Shown piece after piece: positions 11,801-26,800 of a stretch of DNA of 64,000 bases (position 1 is its first letter; the number at the start of each line of letters is the position of its first letter). The notes below the pieces were generated by a model. That model saw nothing but the letters and a program-made list of their open reading frames with translations. It did no database searches and was not told where the DNA came from. The translations under genes and the position numbers were made by a program. The stretch lies in the NCBI RefSeq assembly GCF_914767665.1, contig NC_059504.1:27320001-27384000 (forward strand), given 5' to 3'. Source of the DNA: Harmonia axyridis (taxonomy: Eukaryota > Arthropoda > Insecta > Coleoptera > Coccinellidae).

Positions 11801-14800
11801 CAGTATCGTAATGAGTTCATTACAGTTCTAAAAACAGTGCTGTAATGAACTCATTACAGCACTGTTTTCTGTTAAATTTTTCGTTTTGTGCTTGTCTACC
11901 CAGATTTCCAATCCTATCAAAATTCAACACACGTCAATTGTCAATGTAATATAATTTGCATTTAGTGAAATGATTTGCGACATTATTCGTAATTTCTCTG
12001 AATTATGTTGATGTTAAATCTATTTCGTCAGACATAATTAACGAATTTAATGCGTATTTATTAATTATTTCAAAATTCGAAAAGTACGATTCAAAATTAA
12101 ATTCCGTAATCTGTCAATTTTCGTAACAGTCACACCTACTGCTAAGATACAATACAAATGTCACTAGGATCTTTAATCTGAGTTTTTCATTGAATTTCGA
12201 CAATATTTCATGAAACTTGACTGAAATAGAGAAAATATTGTCTAATACTCGTTGCAGAAGGATGGGAGCCCATTCTGCAACTTGTTTTAGAATATACTAT
12301 TACACACCGGCAAAATTAGGGCCGATTTTTGCAATTATGTTTTAGAATTGAAGCTTGATTCTCCGGGAACATTACAGTTCAGACGAAGTCCTCATTATTT
12401 TCTTGTTATATACCGGGGTGCACAAAAAAAAACGAAACGTGAAGTTATATCCAAAACACTTGTGCAGTGATTCGTTGGCAGACGAGAATATTTACGAACA
12501 CTCAGATATCTAATCTATATTTTTGAGAAATGTTTGTTAATTTCATTATGAAGTTAGAACTAGTAATTTTTACTAAATTAAGAAATATTATTTTTATTAT
12601 TACACCTTCAAACAATTCTTATTTTTATTAATTGCGATGTCTTAATATTGGAAGAAATTACAGAGCCAAAAGTGTTGGTACATGAATTCAATCAAAAATT
12701 GTATTTATGAATTCAGTCATCATTTTCACCCATAAACAGAAATATCAATTTAATGAAAAGTCATTCATCAAATTGCCGATTTGTTTTCACTAAAAAGGAA
12801 CTTCTATTAAACCCATAAAATATTTATTATTACAATCTCCGGTTCATTATTCGATCGGTTGTATTTTGTATCAATGAAGTATTACAATTTATTGAAATTG
12901 TCCGAAGTAGTTGATGTACGAATCAAGGCCGTAGCTAGAAAAAAATTTAGGGGGAGGTCCGTTGACTTGAGCTCTGGAAAAATAATGTGGAGTTTGCGAC
13001 CAATAATTTAATAACAGTTTTTGTTCAATCAGTCAAAAATCTCGAAAATGAAACATTTGATTTTTCCGTTTGAACAACCTTAACGTACTCGTTCCATTAA
13101 TCAATGGAATTCGGACGTTTTCTGCTGAACTGTTTGTTTTCAGTGCATGTACCGTCATTGTTCATTTGAAAACAGCGAAATTATTTGTTTTTGTTTCGAA
13201 ATATTCAATTGAAAAGGATGTATCAATTGAAAGAAATTTATTTGCAATCAAGTAGAAATATCCGTCTATATTTATGCGCAGAGCATTTTCCATTATTTCA
13301 ACGAATAGTTGGACAATTTACGACTAAAATCTCATATGAATGATTAATGGAACATAGACATTCATGTTTTTTCAGACAGAAAATTCAAACTCGATCACAA
13401 AGCCATCAGTGACGATTCGTGAAAAATTGTTCGTACAATAGTTGTTTGTATTTTTTGCCGTAAAATACGAATCTTCAATAAAAATCAGTGATTCCTATTT
13501 GTAATTCCAAAGTTGACCCCGTACCCCCCACAAGGGGGAATTAAATGGAGGAGGTTTTGGCATAGAAGAAGTTCCCCCTCATATACACCTTTCATTTGAA
13601 ACATTTTCCCGTAAGATGTTTTCGAGATACTAGACTGAGTTAACATAAAAAATTACCAGGTATATATAGGGTGTTTTTTTTTTTCGAGGTATGTAACTTC
13701 AAGTTGGCATTACTGTTCAAGATGGCGACCGATTTAACAGCTGTCAAGTGATTTATTCTCAGTTTGGTTTGGCAATTCATCATGAATAGATTCACGTCTG
13801 AACAACACTTGCAAATAGTGCAATTTTATTTCGAAAATAATGATTCTGTGCGGATTACGTATCGCGTTTAGCAATAAAGCGCACTTCTGGTTGAATGGCT
13901 ACGTCAAGAAACAAAACTGCCGCATTTGGAGTGAAGCTCAAGTGTATGTCGAAACATCGTTACATCCTCAGAGGATCCTCTGAGGTTACATCCAGAAAAA
14001 CTGACTGTTTGGTGCGATTTATGGGCTGGTGGAATCATTGGTCCGTACTTCCTCAAAAACGATGATGGCCAGAACGTTACAGTCAATGGTGATCGGTATA
14101 GAGCCATGGCTGATACTTTGTAATGAATGAAGAAAATACAAAAACAAAAAGAAATACAATTTCCAAGAGTGTAATAATATCATACGATATTAATTATCTA
14201 TCTGGTTGATGTATCAGCAAAAATGCCATCAACATAACCATGGTCAAAGAGAAGAAGTTAGTTAAAGTTAGGTGTATGTTTATATTTGAAATTGAATTAC
14301 CATAAACCACAGGACTATAATTGAGAATTATAATGGGTGAAAAAAATTATTCAAATTCATTAAATTAAGATAAATGGAATGAAATCGATATCAAATAATA
14401 TATCCCTTTCTGTCAGAATGACATAGGTCATAAATTTCATTTTTCTATTTAATTTAATAACAAATGTTCTGAAGAAAAATGATCACTTTCCAGAGTTTCG
14501 TGAATAAGAAGAGTGTTATATTATTGGATCATACAATAAAATAAACATCCTTTGATTTCTCCCAAAATATTCTCGTTTTTTTACTATTAAAATGAAACCT
14601 TTTATTGGAAAATCCTTTATAATTTAGCATTTAATCCATCTGACGACTTGTACTTCAACAGAATTAAGTGCCCTCATGATTATAATGGAGGTAATTACTT
14701 ACTACTGGTCTTGGAAATTTTAAAATGAATGAATTTTTCAGATAGAAAAGTTCAATTCTCTAGAAGACAAATGAATTCTATGTGACCTATGCATTTTTGC

Positions 14801-17800
14801 GATCGAGACATATAGAAGCGCTAATGTAAGTGTGGATTTCATCAAATAATAATCACGTAATTGATAGAAAGCTCAAGGAGAAATATTCAGTCGATTAAAT
14901 TGTTTCAATTAACAATACCCAATATAAATTAATATTCAATGAATTAGGTCCTTGTGATGGAAATAAATTATCGAATGAAATAAACTAAAATTTAACATCC
15001 ACAAATTTAATTGCTTCGACAATTATTTCGATGTGACTTCGTCAAGTGATTTCACATTGATGAATACCATTTTACCAAAAATCTAGTATCAGCTTCTAAT
15101 AAATATTTAATGGTTTCGGTCATTTGATGGAAATATATCAACCGACAAAGAAACTGCAACAGAAGGAGCTGTCTAAATTTTAATTATTTTTTTTTTAGTA
15201 AAACATAGATAGCATAGCAAAGAGTAAATAATTGAAATTTGGAGAAAAAGTGAAGGGTTTACAATTTTTTTATAAATGGGTTAGTAATGTGTTTGTCCAC
15301 TCCGATTATCTATACACTCCCCAAAACGTCCCGGCCATGATGAATTAAGATGGTCTATTTATTCTTGAGGGATACTGTCCTAAGCTACCTGTACTTCATG
15401 TTTCAGAGCCACCAAAGTCCGTGGGGGCTGGGAAAAATTTCCAAAACTTCTATCCATGATCTCCCAAACATGCTATATTTGCGAAAGATCGGGGGATCTG
15501 GGCGTTCATGGCAAAAGATTCACATGGGTCGCTTCGAAAAAGTTTAAACTAACTCTGGCAACATGAATTCGGGCATTATCTTGCTGAAATATTGGCTTCT
15601 CGAGCCGGTTGAGGTAACGGTGAACATTTGGGTCCATTTTTTCTTGAAGGTAACGCAGCGCTGTCATGTTACCTCGAATAAAGACAAAAGGCAAATAGCA
15701 CCTTATACCATTATGCCTTCTGTCCGGTGTACATGACGCTCAACATCAAATTGACTACTGATATTTACGTCTTTCTCCCCGACGTCGTCTAACCCTTCTT
15801 CGGCTATCATATGCACCCAAGTAGAATCGAGTTTCATCAGAAGAGACGACCTGATGCCATTCCACATTCCGATGTTGACGTTCTCTGCACCACTGTAATC
15901 GTTGCCGGCGATGCTCAACCGTCAGAGGTAACACAAGATGGATTCCATAATGCTGCTCTCAAAAAGACCTTATCCGGCAGTAAACCGTTCAGACAGTCAC
16001 AGGATGGCCTTATTCGCCTAACCACTCATCAGCCAAAGATCGAGTTGTCGCAAATCGCTCTCTAATGGCCGTAATAGACGTAATAAACTTCATTTGTACC
16101 CCTTCGACGTCCGGTGTAGGTACTCTTCTTCAATTTTGGGAATTATCAAACCACGCTCGACAACATCTCATAACAGTAGTTGGATTTCTGTTCGTATGGT
16201 TAGCGATCTCTCGAAATGACAACTCCGCCTCCCGTAGGGCGTAGACCAATAATTCGACCTCTTTCAAATTCACTTAGCTGGCGATAAATTCCGCATACAA
16301 GGGCTCTAGGTATTTTAACAACTAAACATCGACTTTGGATCTCCTCGAACAGCTGGTTTGTTGTAGAATTCAAAAAACTTACGAAAAACGACTACAATAT
16401 TCAAGTAACAAAAATTGTTCACATGAAAAAATCTTCACAATTCTTTCCTCCAAATTCAATACTATGTTTTACAAAAAAAAAATTGAAATTTGGACAGCTC
16501 CTTCTGTGGTTGCAGTTTCTTTGTCAGTTAGTACCAATATATTATCAAATACAATAAAACATAACCTAATTTCCTCAGATTTATATGTTTCGACAATTGT
16601 CAAAAGAAATGTAAATTTCCATTTGTAAGTATATACGAATCAGAAAAATTTCCACAAAATAAAATTTAAACGCTATAGAATAACACTTCATTGAATAATT
16701 CCCGGGCTTTACAAGTGAAAACCCCTTTTTTTTCTTGAAAATCATAATTTATTCGTCAACGTAGCAACCTTTAAAGTTCTACAGGTACTCCAACCCCTTT
16801 TTTATGTGGAAAGATTCGTCGGCAATCGCTTCCTCATTACAGCCAAATTTCTTTCCCGGAACAACTTTTAACAGTGCCTGAATAACACTAGCCATTGCTT
16901 CGCTTGTTCAGTATTTTTTCATATCAAAAAACACTTTTTTATCAATGAACGAAATTCGTTTTAATGCATTTTTCTGAGAAAACAGCAACAAATGTAGCGT
17001 CACTTAACTTAACGTTTTTTCTGAATATTTTGGAGACTCTATGAGATAAGAGGAAATATTCAACTATGGTGCAAAATTTGCAGTGTCTCAACATTTTTAC
17101 TGCTACTGGAAAACATTTTTAGTACCGAGCACTTCATAAGAAGCACGAAAGCAAAACGTAAAAATTATATTTAGTATCATCACCGAATGGGCCATAGTAT
17201 ACTATCACAATAAAAAATCGCGTTTAATTAACGTAAAAAAGTTGGTGATTGTCCAACTTCTATTTATAATTTCAAGAACGATAAAAACACACTGTTGAAA
17301 TGAATTATTTAATCTTTGGCAATCGATTTCGGTATATTAACCATCATCAGGCCAGCTGAAAATATACATTTATGAAACTTTATGTTATTAATTTGACAAA
17401 ATTTGAGGTTATCTCAGTGAGAGCGTGCAATCAATTACCTACCGTACAGTGCATCCCATTTTGGGTGAGACTGCCAGGTTTCTCGCTTGTTATTTAAGAT
17501 AGAGCCTTGCGGTTTTCACGTTCCTGTCCTACTTTTTCGTGAAACTCAAGTTGGTCTAATCAGATTTTGCATAACTGTTTCCGTTCAAGAGATACAGGGT
17601 GATTTTGGAAATTGATACTTTTCGGACCCCTCCTTTATCTCCGAAGTTATTAGAAATAATGCTGAGGTGAAAACTACGTCTGAATCAGAATTCTGCGTAG
17701 AATCCAGTGGCGTACTCAATTTTTTTTTTCGGGGTATGGTTTTGAAGATTCAACACAAACCTATATTTTTTTCAATGGAACACCCTATATATCATTACTT

Positions 17801-20800
17801 CGTTGAATTCGTTATTTTTTTCCCTTCAAAATGATGTATGATACAATATAGGTAGAATGGTCAGAAATGTTAAAAAAACACTAAAACATCAAATAATTAT
17901 GATTTTTTGTTAATGAGCAATGGATTTTAACATATGAAAAAAAGGTTCAATTGGATAATTTTAATTTGTGATTTTTATAAATAGTAGAGTAAGCAAACAA
18001 AGATAATACACTCATCACTAACATGAAAAACAAAACGTAGGTACCTACCTAATAGCAACAAATAAATAATACAAAAATTCATAAACATTGCATGATATCT
18101 TACAGCTCAAACTGTTCAAATTACTGTCCATTTTCCTCTAATACATAATTGACGAAACTTTTCAATACGCCTGAGTGCATTTAATATTATAAAAGGGCGG
18201 TTTTGTAAATCCTGGAAAACTGCCTCTGTTGATGCACGAAGTTCTTCGAGACTGTTTTGTCTTTTACTGTAGTATATTATATGTATAAGGGAAAATGGAC
18301 AGCAATTTGAACAGTTTGAGCTGTAAGATATTATGCAATGTTTATGAATTTTTTTATTATTCATTTGTTGCTATTAGGTAGGTACCTACGTTTTGTTTTC
18401 CATGTTAGCGATGAGTGTATTATCTTTGTTTGCTTACTCTACTATAAATAAAAATCACAAATGAAAATTATCCAATTAATCCTATTTTTCATATGGAAAA
18501 TCCATTGCTCATTAACAAAAAATCATCATTATTTGATGTTTTAGTGTTATTTTAACATTTCTGACCATTCTACCTATATAGTATCATACATCATTTTGAA
18601 GGGAAAAAAATTACGAATTCAACGAAGTAATGATATATAGGGTGTTCCATTGAAAAAGTATAGGTTTGTGTTGAATCTTCAAAACCATACCCCGAAAAAA
18701 AAAATTGAGTACGCCACTGGATTCTACGCAGAATTCTGATTCAGACGTAGTTTTTACCTCAGCATTATTTCGAATAACTTCGGAGATAAAGGAGGGGTCC
18801 GAAAAGTATCAATTTCCAAAATCACCCTGTATCTCTTGAACGGAAACAGTTATGCAAAATCTGATTAGACCAACTTGAGTTTCACGAAAAAGTAGGACAG
18901 GAACGTGAAAACCGCAAGGCTCTATCTTAAATAACAAGCGAGAAACCTGGCAGTCTCACCCAAAATGGGATGCACTGTACATTGAGGTGGATTATACGTA
19001 TGATAGATAGTATATATTCATCGATTTGATCTTCAATATGCAATTTAAAGTTTTTATTTTGACAATAAATATCAATTATATTCTTCGAAGAATTTTTCTT
19101 GCGTGGTTGTGTTGATTTTAGATTAGACGAAAGTGATGAAGTCTGTTTACGTAGTATGGCATATGTCTATCTTTGGAACAATTATTGGCGGGAATTTATT
19201 AATTTGAAAATACTATTGTCGCGTATGGTGAAATCAGACATTTCGTTTAGTAAATGTTGACTATCTTTGTTTTTTAAAATTTCGTGCTGTTCTAATAGTG
19301 TTAATTTATAGTAATTACTTTCTTTATGTAGGATCTTTAAATTTTCAAATTTTGTGTTATGATTTGACTCATTCAGGTGGTTTCCTAGTGCAGATCTAGG
19401 TTGATTTTTTTGGTGTTCATTGAATCGCTTTTTCATGTTACGTGTCGTCATACCGATATAGAATGCAGGACAGTCTGAGCAGTTAATATTGTATACTCCA
19501 CTCTGTTCTTCTGGTTTTTTCTTATTTTTGTTATTCAGTAATAAATTTTCTAGGGTTCTATGTCGGCTATTCATTATGGTGTAATCGTATTTATTCATAA
19601 TCTGTTGGGTATGCTGGTGTAAGTCTTCGTAATATGGTATACTTATGAAGTGTTTCCTAATTGCAATGTGGGGGTAAATTTTCTTCAAAAGTTGTTTTCT
19701 CTTTATAGAAGTGAGAATTTGGTCAATGTATTCTCTTGTATACTGGTTGTCGTTGCCTATTTGATATATCATATTTATTTCTTTCTGGTAGTCCTCGGCT
19801 GACAGAGGTATGTTGAGGAGTCTGTGAATTAAAAAGTTGAAGGCGGCTCTTTTTATCGAGGGGGAATGATATGAATGATAAGGTATAATGGTATTGGTTT
19901 GTGTCGGTTTTCTGTAAATATCGAAAGAAAAATCATTATTATTATTTAATGTTACTTTAAGATCTAAGAAATTTATTGTGTTAGATGTAGGGTGTTCTAG
20001 AGTGAATTTTATGTTATCAGATAACATAACTTCAATAGGTTCATAACATCGGCTGTATCCAGATTCAGGAAGTTGTCTGATAACAGAACAGAACTTCTTC
20101 ATTTTTGATGACGTCATATACACGATGAAAGATGGCTTACCCATGGGTTCACCATCTAGTGGTCTCATTGCAGATATTTATGTAGACCATGTAGAAGAAC
20201 AAATAATGAAACTACCATATAAAGACAATATAATCATGTGGAAGAGATATGTCGATGATATATTTTGCGTTTGGACGGGGACAGACAAAGATCTCGACGA
20301 ATTCTTTAAGATGATAAACTCAAAATTTAAAATAAAATTCACTCTAGAACACCCTACATCTAACACAATAAATTTCTTAGATCTTAAAGTAACATTAAAT
20401 AATAATAATGATTTTTCTTTCGATATTTACAGAAAACCGACACAAACCAATACCATTATACCTTATCATTCATATCATTCCCCCTCGATAAAAAGAGCCG
20501 CCTTCAACTTTTTAATTCACAGACTCCTCAACATACCTCTGTCAGCCGAGGACTACCAGAAAGAAATAAATATGATATATCAAATAGGCAACGACAACCA
20601 GTATACAAGAGAATACATTGACCAAATTCTCACTTCTATAAAGAGAAAACAACTTTTGAAGAAAATTTACCCCCACATTGCAATTAGGAAACACTTCATA
20701 AGTATACCATATTACGAAGACTTACACCAGCATACCCAACAGATTATGAATAAATACGATTACACCATAATGAATAGCCGACATAGAACCCTAGAAAATT

Positions 20801-23800
20801 TATTACTGAATAACAAAAATAAGAAAAAACCAGAAGAACAGAGTGGAGTATACAATATTAACTGCTCAGACTGTCCTGCATTCTATATCGGTATGACGAC
20901 ACGTAACATGAAAAAGCGATTCAATGAACACCAAAAAAATCAACCTAGATCTGCACTAGGAAACCACCTGAATGAGTCAAATCATAACACAAAATTTGAA
21001 AATTTAAAGATCCTACATAAAGAAAGTAATTACTATAAATTAACACTATTAGAACAGCACGAAATTTTAAAAAACAAAGATAGTCAACATTTACTAAACG
21101 AAATGTCTGATTTCACCATACGCGACAATAGTATTTTCAAATTAATAAATTCCCGCCAATAATTGTTCCAAAGATAGACATATGCCATACTACGTAAACA
21201 GACTTCCTCACTTTCGTCTAATCTAAAATCAACACAACCACGCAAGAAAAATTCTTCGAAGAATATAATTGATATTTATTGTCAAAATAAAAACTTTAAA
21301 TTGCATATTGAAGATCAAATCGATGAATATATACTATCTATCATACGTATAATCCACCTCAATGTACGGTAGGTAATTGATTGCACGCTCTCACTGAGAT
21401 AACCTCAAATTTTGTCAAATTAATAACATAAAGTTTCATAAATGTAATTTTCAGCTGGCCTGATGATGGTTAATATACCGAAATCGATTGCCAAAGATTA
21501 AATAATTCATTTCAACGGTGTGTTTTTATCGTTCTTGAAATTATGACTAAACATACTATGGAAACATTTATCAACAAAGTTCTATTTATAAGTTGATGAT
21601 AATCAATTGTCATTCGACTGCTTAATAGTATCATTCATATTTTAATTCCTTAAGTTTCATCTGATAATTGCTATTTTCTATTAATTATTTGATAGTAATA
21701 AATCCGCAATAATTCGTTGAGATTATTGTGTAAAATAGTCGCTTTATCTACAAAACTATAAATATATCCAATTCAAAAGTTCATTTATTTTTTAGATTTT
21801 AGTTGAAAAATTTACCTCTTCTTCGATTGTAATGTGATTACTGGACTAGGAAAGACTCCTTCTGCTGTACATATTATTCTAATAATTCCTTCATTGGAAC
21901 TGAGTCTTCTTATAACTAGAAGTCTTTCTGGAACTGAAAAAAAGAGATTTATGATTTCATGTGTTGAAAGCAAATAAACTTTATTATTATTATTATTCGT
22001 TTCTTGAATATTTCATCAAGTAATTATTAGGGTTTTTTTAAGAAGAAGATAAAAATGTAATATCTGCTAGCGTATTTTAACATTCAGTCAAGGAAATGTT
22101 GGCACAATCAATCATCAATCAAATTTAGCTTCCTGACAATAACTTTTTGACTCTGAAAGCAGAATCACAAAAATGATTAACTGGGACTTAATGTGAGTAT
22201 TCCGTGTTCCGAAAGCAAAAAGTTATCCGTTCAATTTATTCTTCAATATATCAAGAAGTTACACAATAATATGTGGCGCACTTCCGCTGCTAAAATACCC
22301 CAATAACGCTCAACAGTAAGGATCAGTTGCACCGTTCAAAAAATAAATAAAAATAAACATTTCCATAATCAATGTTTAGTACCTATTAACCGATGGTTAT
22401 AATTTCTACCGATGGCACCGTTTGCTAATTGCTGATGTTTAGCTGAAAAGGAGATAATGTTAATCAGTTTAAATTTCAAAAAGAAGACATTTTATTGACA
22501 AATTTTTCTCTTTTGATTGTGTCGATTTATGCTACAACCTTTTCCATTTTTTCACCCTTTGGGTTTACTTTATAGCCGATTCGTATTTTACGGCAAAAAA
22601 AAGAAAAGCTATGTACGAATAATATTGCACGATTCGTCATAGATGGCTGTGTAATCTAATTTGAATTATCCTTATTATGTATGTTATGCGACTTTTCACG
22701 GTTTTCGAGTTATGAATTTTTTATGAACTTTGAGAATTTTCGACTTGAGCATCTAAAAGAAGATATAAAAAAAGTACAAGACTTTTCTGTGAAATTTTTT
22801 TTGTATCTTAATCTCCATGAACTGTACTTTTTTACATAAAATAATCAGCTTCGCAACTTTGATAAAAATTATGGAAATGTTAGTCTCAAGTGAAATAATT
22901 TCGTGAATTGGATTATGATCTAAATTTTCGAATCGAAATTGAAAATGTGAAAAGGTTAATTCACGGTTTCTTAGTATGCTTGAGAACTGCGCTCAACAGT
23001 CAGCATTTAGAATGTGTGATTTATTGCCATAGCATTTTTTTTTTCGAAAACTTTTCTTGGCCAACATCCAAAGCTAATTTTCAATAATTTTCAGCATTTT
23101 TCATCATAACTTGATCAGAAAAATCTTAAAATGGCAGAAAATAATTTTTGAGTAAATTTCTAGTTCTTTGATTTTTTCCACCTCGCTGACTTTGAAGGCT
23201 GATTCTATCAAAAGTAGACTGTTAAGTACCATTTTTTATTGATGATTCTAAAAACTAACTGTTGAGCGCAGTTTTTAAGCTTACTAAGAAAACGTGAATA
23301 ATCCTTTTCACATTTTTAATTTTGATTCGAAAATTTAGATCATAATCTAATTCACGTAACTTTTTCACTTAACATTTTCATAATTTTTATCAAAGTTACG
23401 ATGCTGGTTATTTTATGTATAAAAGTACAGTTCATGGAGATTAAGTAACAACAAAAATTTCACAGAAAAGTTTCGTACTTTTTTTTATATATTTTTTAAG
23501 ATGGTCAAGTCAAAAATTCTCAATGTTCATAAAAAAATTTATAACTCGAAAACCGTGAAAAATCGCATAACATACATGTTGTTGATTCGAATAGCCCATG
23601 ACACGAGGGACCTGTTTTTTCTTTTTGACGTCAATCTCTTGGCCACCCTGTATATCCGTTCGTTTAATTATTCACATGAAATTAAGTCGTAAACTGTCCA
23701 ACTATTCATTGGAACTATGGCAAAAGTTCTTCGCATAAAGATAGGCGGTTTAGCGGAGAATTCTGCTGCAAATATAAAAGAGATCCATTGCAACCTTCTT

Positions 23801-26800
23801 TTAAATTAATCCTTTTTAATTAATGGGTATTTTGAACCAAAAACAAATAATTTCGACATTTCCACATGATCAAAGAGAGTCATGTACTGAAAACAAACAG
23901 TTCTTATTACTCGATCAACATAAAATTCTGTAAAAAGCTCACTATGATGATTGTATGGTATATCCAAAGTCACTTGGAGGAAGTCAGAATATTTCGATTT
24001 TACAAGGGTTGTCCAAGTTTCCTGAAATTCCTTTGGGACCAGTGAATTTATTGCCAGACAATACTTTCAAATAAACCCCGGTATTTAGCGGATCACGATA
24101 TCCACTTCAGAGGGACATCTGGCCAAGCGTTTTTATGAATTAGTTCAAGTGACTTTGGATATACTATATATCCACATGAGAAATTTTAATTGGGTCGGAT
24201 GTGTTGTCTTTGAAATATTATGTCAGAGGTGGGATCTGTTATTTCCCATCTAAATGCAAATAATCTCGTTCAAGTTTTTGGTTTTGAAATTATCAGGAAA
24301 GTGAAATTTCGAACGGCCATATGTACGGAACTTAAACGCTTCGAGAACTTAGCCTACCCTGAAATATTCAAGATTGTTCCATTCGAGAGTCATCGTGATC
24401 ACGGACGTACAGGGTGTTTCACGTAAGCGGTTCACTGGATTTTGCGGTCTATCCTTGAAGCAAAATTGAAAAGTGACCCATCAATAAGATTTCTCACGGG
24501 CTTCCAAATATGTCATTGGAAAAACAATCAAACCAAGACATAGAAAGTCATTGAGGAAAAACCGCATTTCAAAAAAAAATTTTTTTTGCTGATTTGACTG
24601 GTTTTCAAAATAATAAGGTCTATAGACAATTTTTCACCAATTGTTTCTTCATTCGATATTTAGGTTTTCAAGAAAACGGAATTTTTTTTTCTTCGAAATA
24701 AGCCCATGATATTCATTAATATTTTCTAAATGCTTAATCGATTCTGAATCCGAATTTGAGAATAAAGTCATAGTTTTATATTTGTTTCAAGCTATTCCAT
24801 TCAAAATCAACCTGAGGAAATTCAGATTCCATATTCGGAAAATATATCTATGTTGTCTATGGTTCTATAAATATTTGATTGTACAATTCTTAAGTTTTCA
24901 TTCTCGATTATAATAGAAGCCACTATCGTGGTCAAAAAAGGAGAAAAAGAGGGAGAAATTATAGAATAGTAGAAGCTTCAGATTTCGGCTTTTGTAATCG
25001 AGAATGAAAACTTCAAAATTTGACAATCAAATATTTATTGAACCACAGACACATGGATATATTTTCTGATGTTTATTTTATTTGATGCATGAAATAAATA
25101 TAAAACTACCACTATATTTACATATTCGGATTCAGAAGGATTGAGCATTCAGAAAATATGGGAAAATATTATGAAATAAATTTTGCAAGAAAAAATCTTC
25201 TGTTTTATTGAAATCTGAAGTTCAAATGAAGAAAAAATTGGTGAGAAATAGTCTCTAGATTCTCATTTCAAAAACCAGCCAAATTCACCAAAAATTTTTT
25301 TTTTGGAAAAACAGTTTTTCCTTAATAACTTGCCATGCGTTGGTTCGATAGTTTTTTCGATAACATATTTGGATAGTCCGTGAAAAATACTATCATTGTG
25401 ATGGATCACTTTTCAATATTACTCAAAGGATAAGCCACAAAATCTAGTGACCCGCTCACGTGAAACACCTTGTACGGATATGGATATGGATATATTTTCC
25501 GAATATGAAATCCGAATTTTCTGATGTTGATTTTGAATGGAATTGCATGAAATAAATATAAACTACCACTATATTTACATATTCGGAGTCAGAAGGATTG
25601 AGCATTCAGAAAATATGGGAAAATATTATGAAATAAATTTTGCAAGAAAAAATCTTCTGTTTTATTGAAAACCGGAAGTTCAAATGAAGAAAAATTTGTT
25701 GAGAAATAGTTCTTCTCATTTCGAAAACCAGCCAAATTAACCAACATTTTTTTTGGAAAAACGGTTTTTCCTTAATAACTTTCCATGCGTTGGTTCGATA
25801 GTTTTTCCGATAACATATTTGGATGGTCCGTGAAAAATACTATCATTGTGATGGATCACTTTTCAATATTGCTCAAAGGATAAGCGACAAAATCTAGTGA
25901 CCCGCTCACGTGAAACACCCTGTACGGTCTCTTGACACCACCGAATACAAACTGTCATTGCGATAGGGTATAACCGCTTGAGGAGCCTACATTTGGTTAT
26001 TGATTTTATATGAGAGAGTTCTGAAGTATATCGAAGTATATGAAGGCCATATCATATAAATACGAAAGATTCACATTGAATAGCTTACAATTAAAATAAT
26101 ATAACAGTACCAGTCATCATATTTCAAATAAGCTACCAAAACTATTGATACTAGTTATTGTCGATACAGGGGTTTAGTTCAGATTATATGCTCATTCATA
26201 CCTTCCAGCGTCTGGTCTTGATCGAAACAACAACGCATCAAGTTGCAACAACATCCTAATAGGCATTCAATTAAAGATTTCTCAGTAAACACCCTGATGC
26301 TCCGCCAATGACTCCCACTCATTAAAAGTTCGCTCTGAAGTAATCTCGGGCCTATTGCTTGTGCCCACTGGAGCTTGTTACATTAAATTTAGCGAATTCC
26401 ATTAATTTCCAGAGTACAACTATGTAAACTATAATATAACTCGTTGGTATAAACAGAGAGGAAACCTATTTCGCGATCTGGAGAACCATCGAATGTTGTA
26501 CGCCTTTTGGAATCGCTGGAATTTCTAGAATGGAAATGTGTTTCCTTATCAAGGCAAACTTGCTCTTCGCTCACCGTGCAGTATTTAGGTATTATCTTTC
26601 CGCAAACATCCCTTAGAGTTGATCCAGCGTAATTTCAGGAGCGAGTGGCAGATCAGCTTACTTCAATTTAGATTGATCCTGTAAGGGATCAGAAATATGT
26701 ACGAGAATAATAAGAAAGATAATTCTTGGAAGTTGAATATCTGGAGGAAAAACAGTAGGGTGTGTTTCAAAATCGCGAGATCGCAAGGTTGAAATTCTAC

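Larger units (their letters stand above)
17266..20017 (-). mobile_element. Penelope-like element, minus-strand arm of a head-to-head pair
   Basis: Except for an insertion at 17449-18977, this is the near-exact reverse complement of 20333-21545. It holds the 3' part of the RT and the GIY-YIG domain, then a 3' region ending ATCGTTCTTGAAATTAT. The sequence TTCTATTTATA flanks both outer ends of the pair (17259-17269 and 21582-21592) and may be a target duplication. The high identity of the arms implies a recent duplication or gene conversion. Confidence 0.8.
20018..21545 (+). mobile_element. Penelope-like element, plus-strand arm (5'-truncated)
   Basis: It begins within the RT, carries motifs B and C, the GIY-YIG nuclease and a 3' region with a hammerhead-like core, and ends at about 21545. 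From about 20333 on it mirrors the minus arm. The junction stretch 20018-20124 may hold further RT sequence (NFFIFDDVIYTM precedes DGLPMGSP) in the plus frame. Confidence 0.8.
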
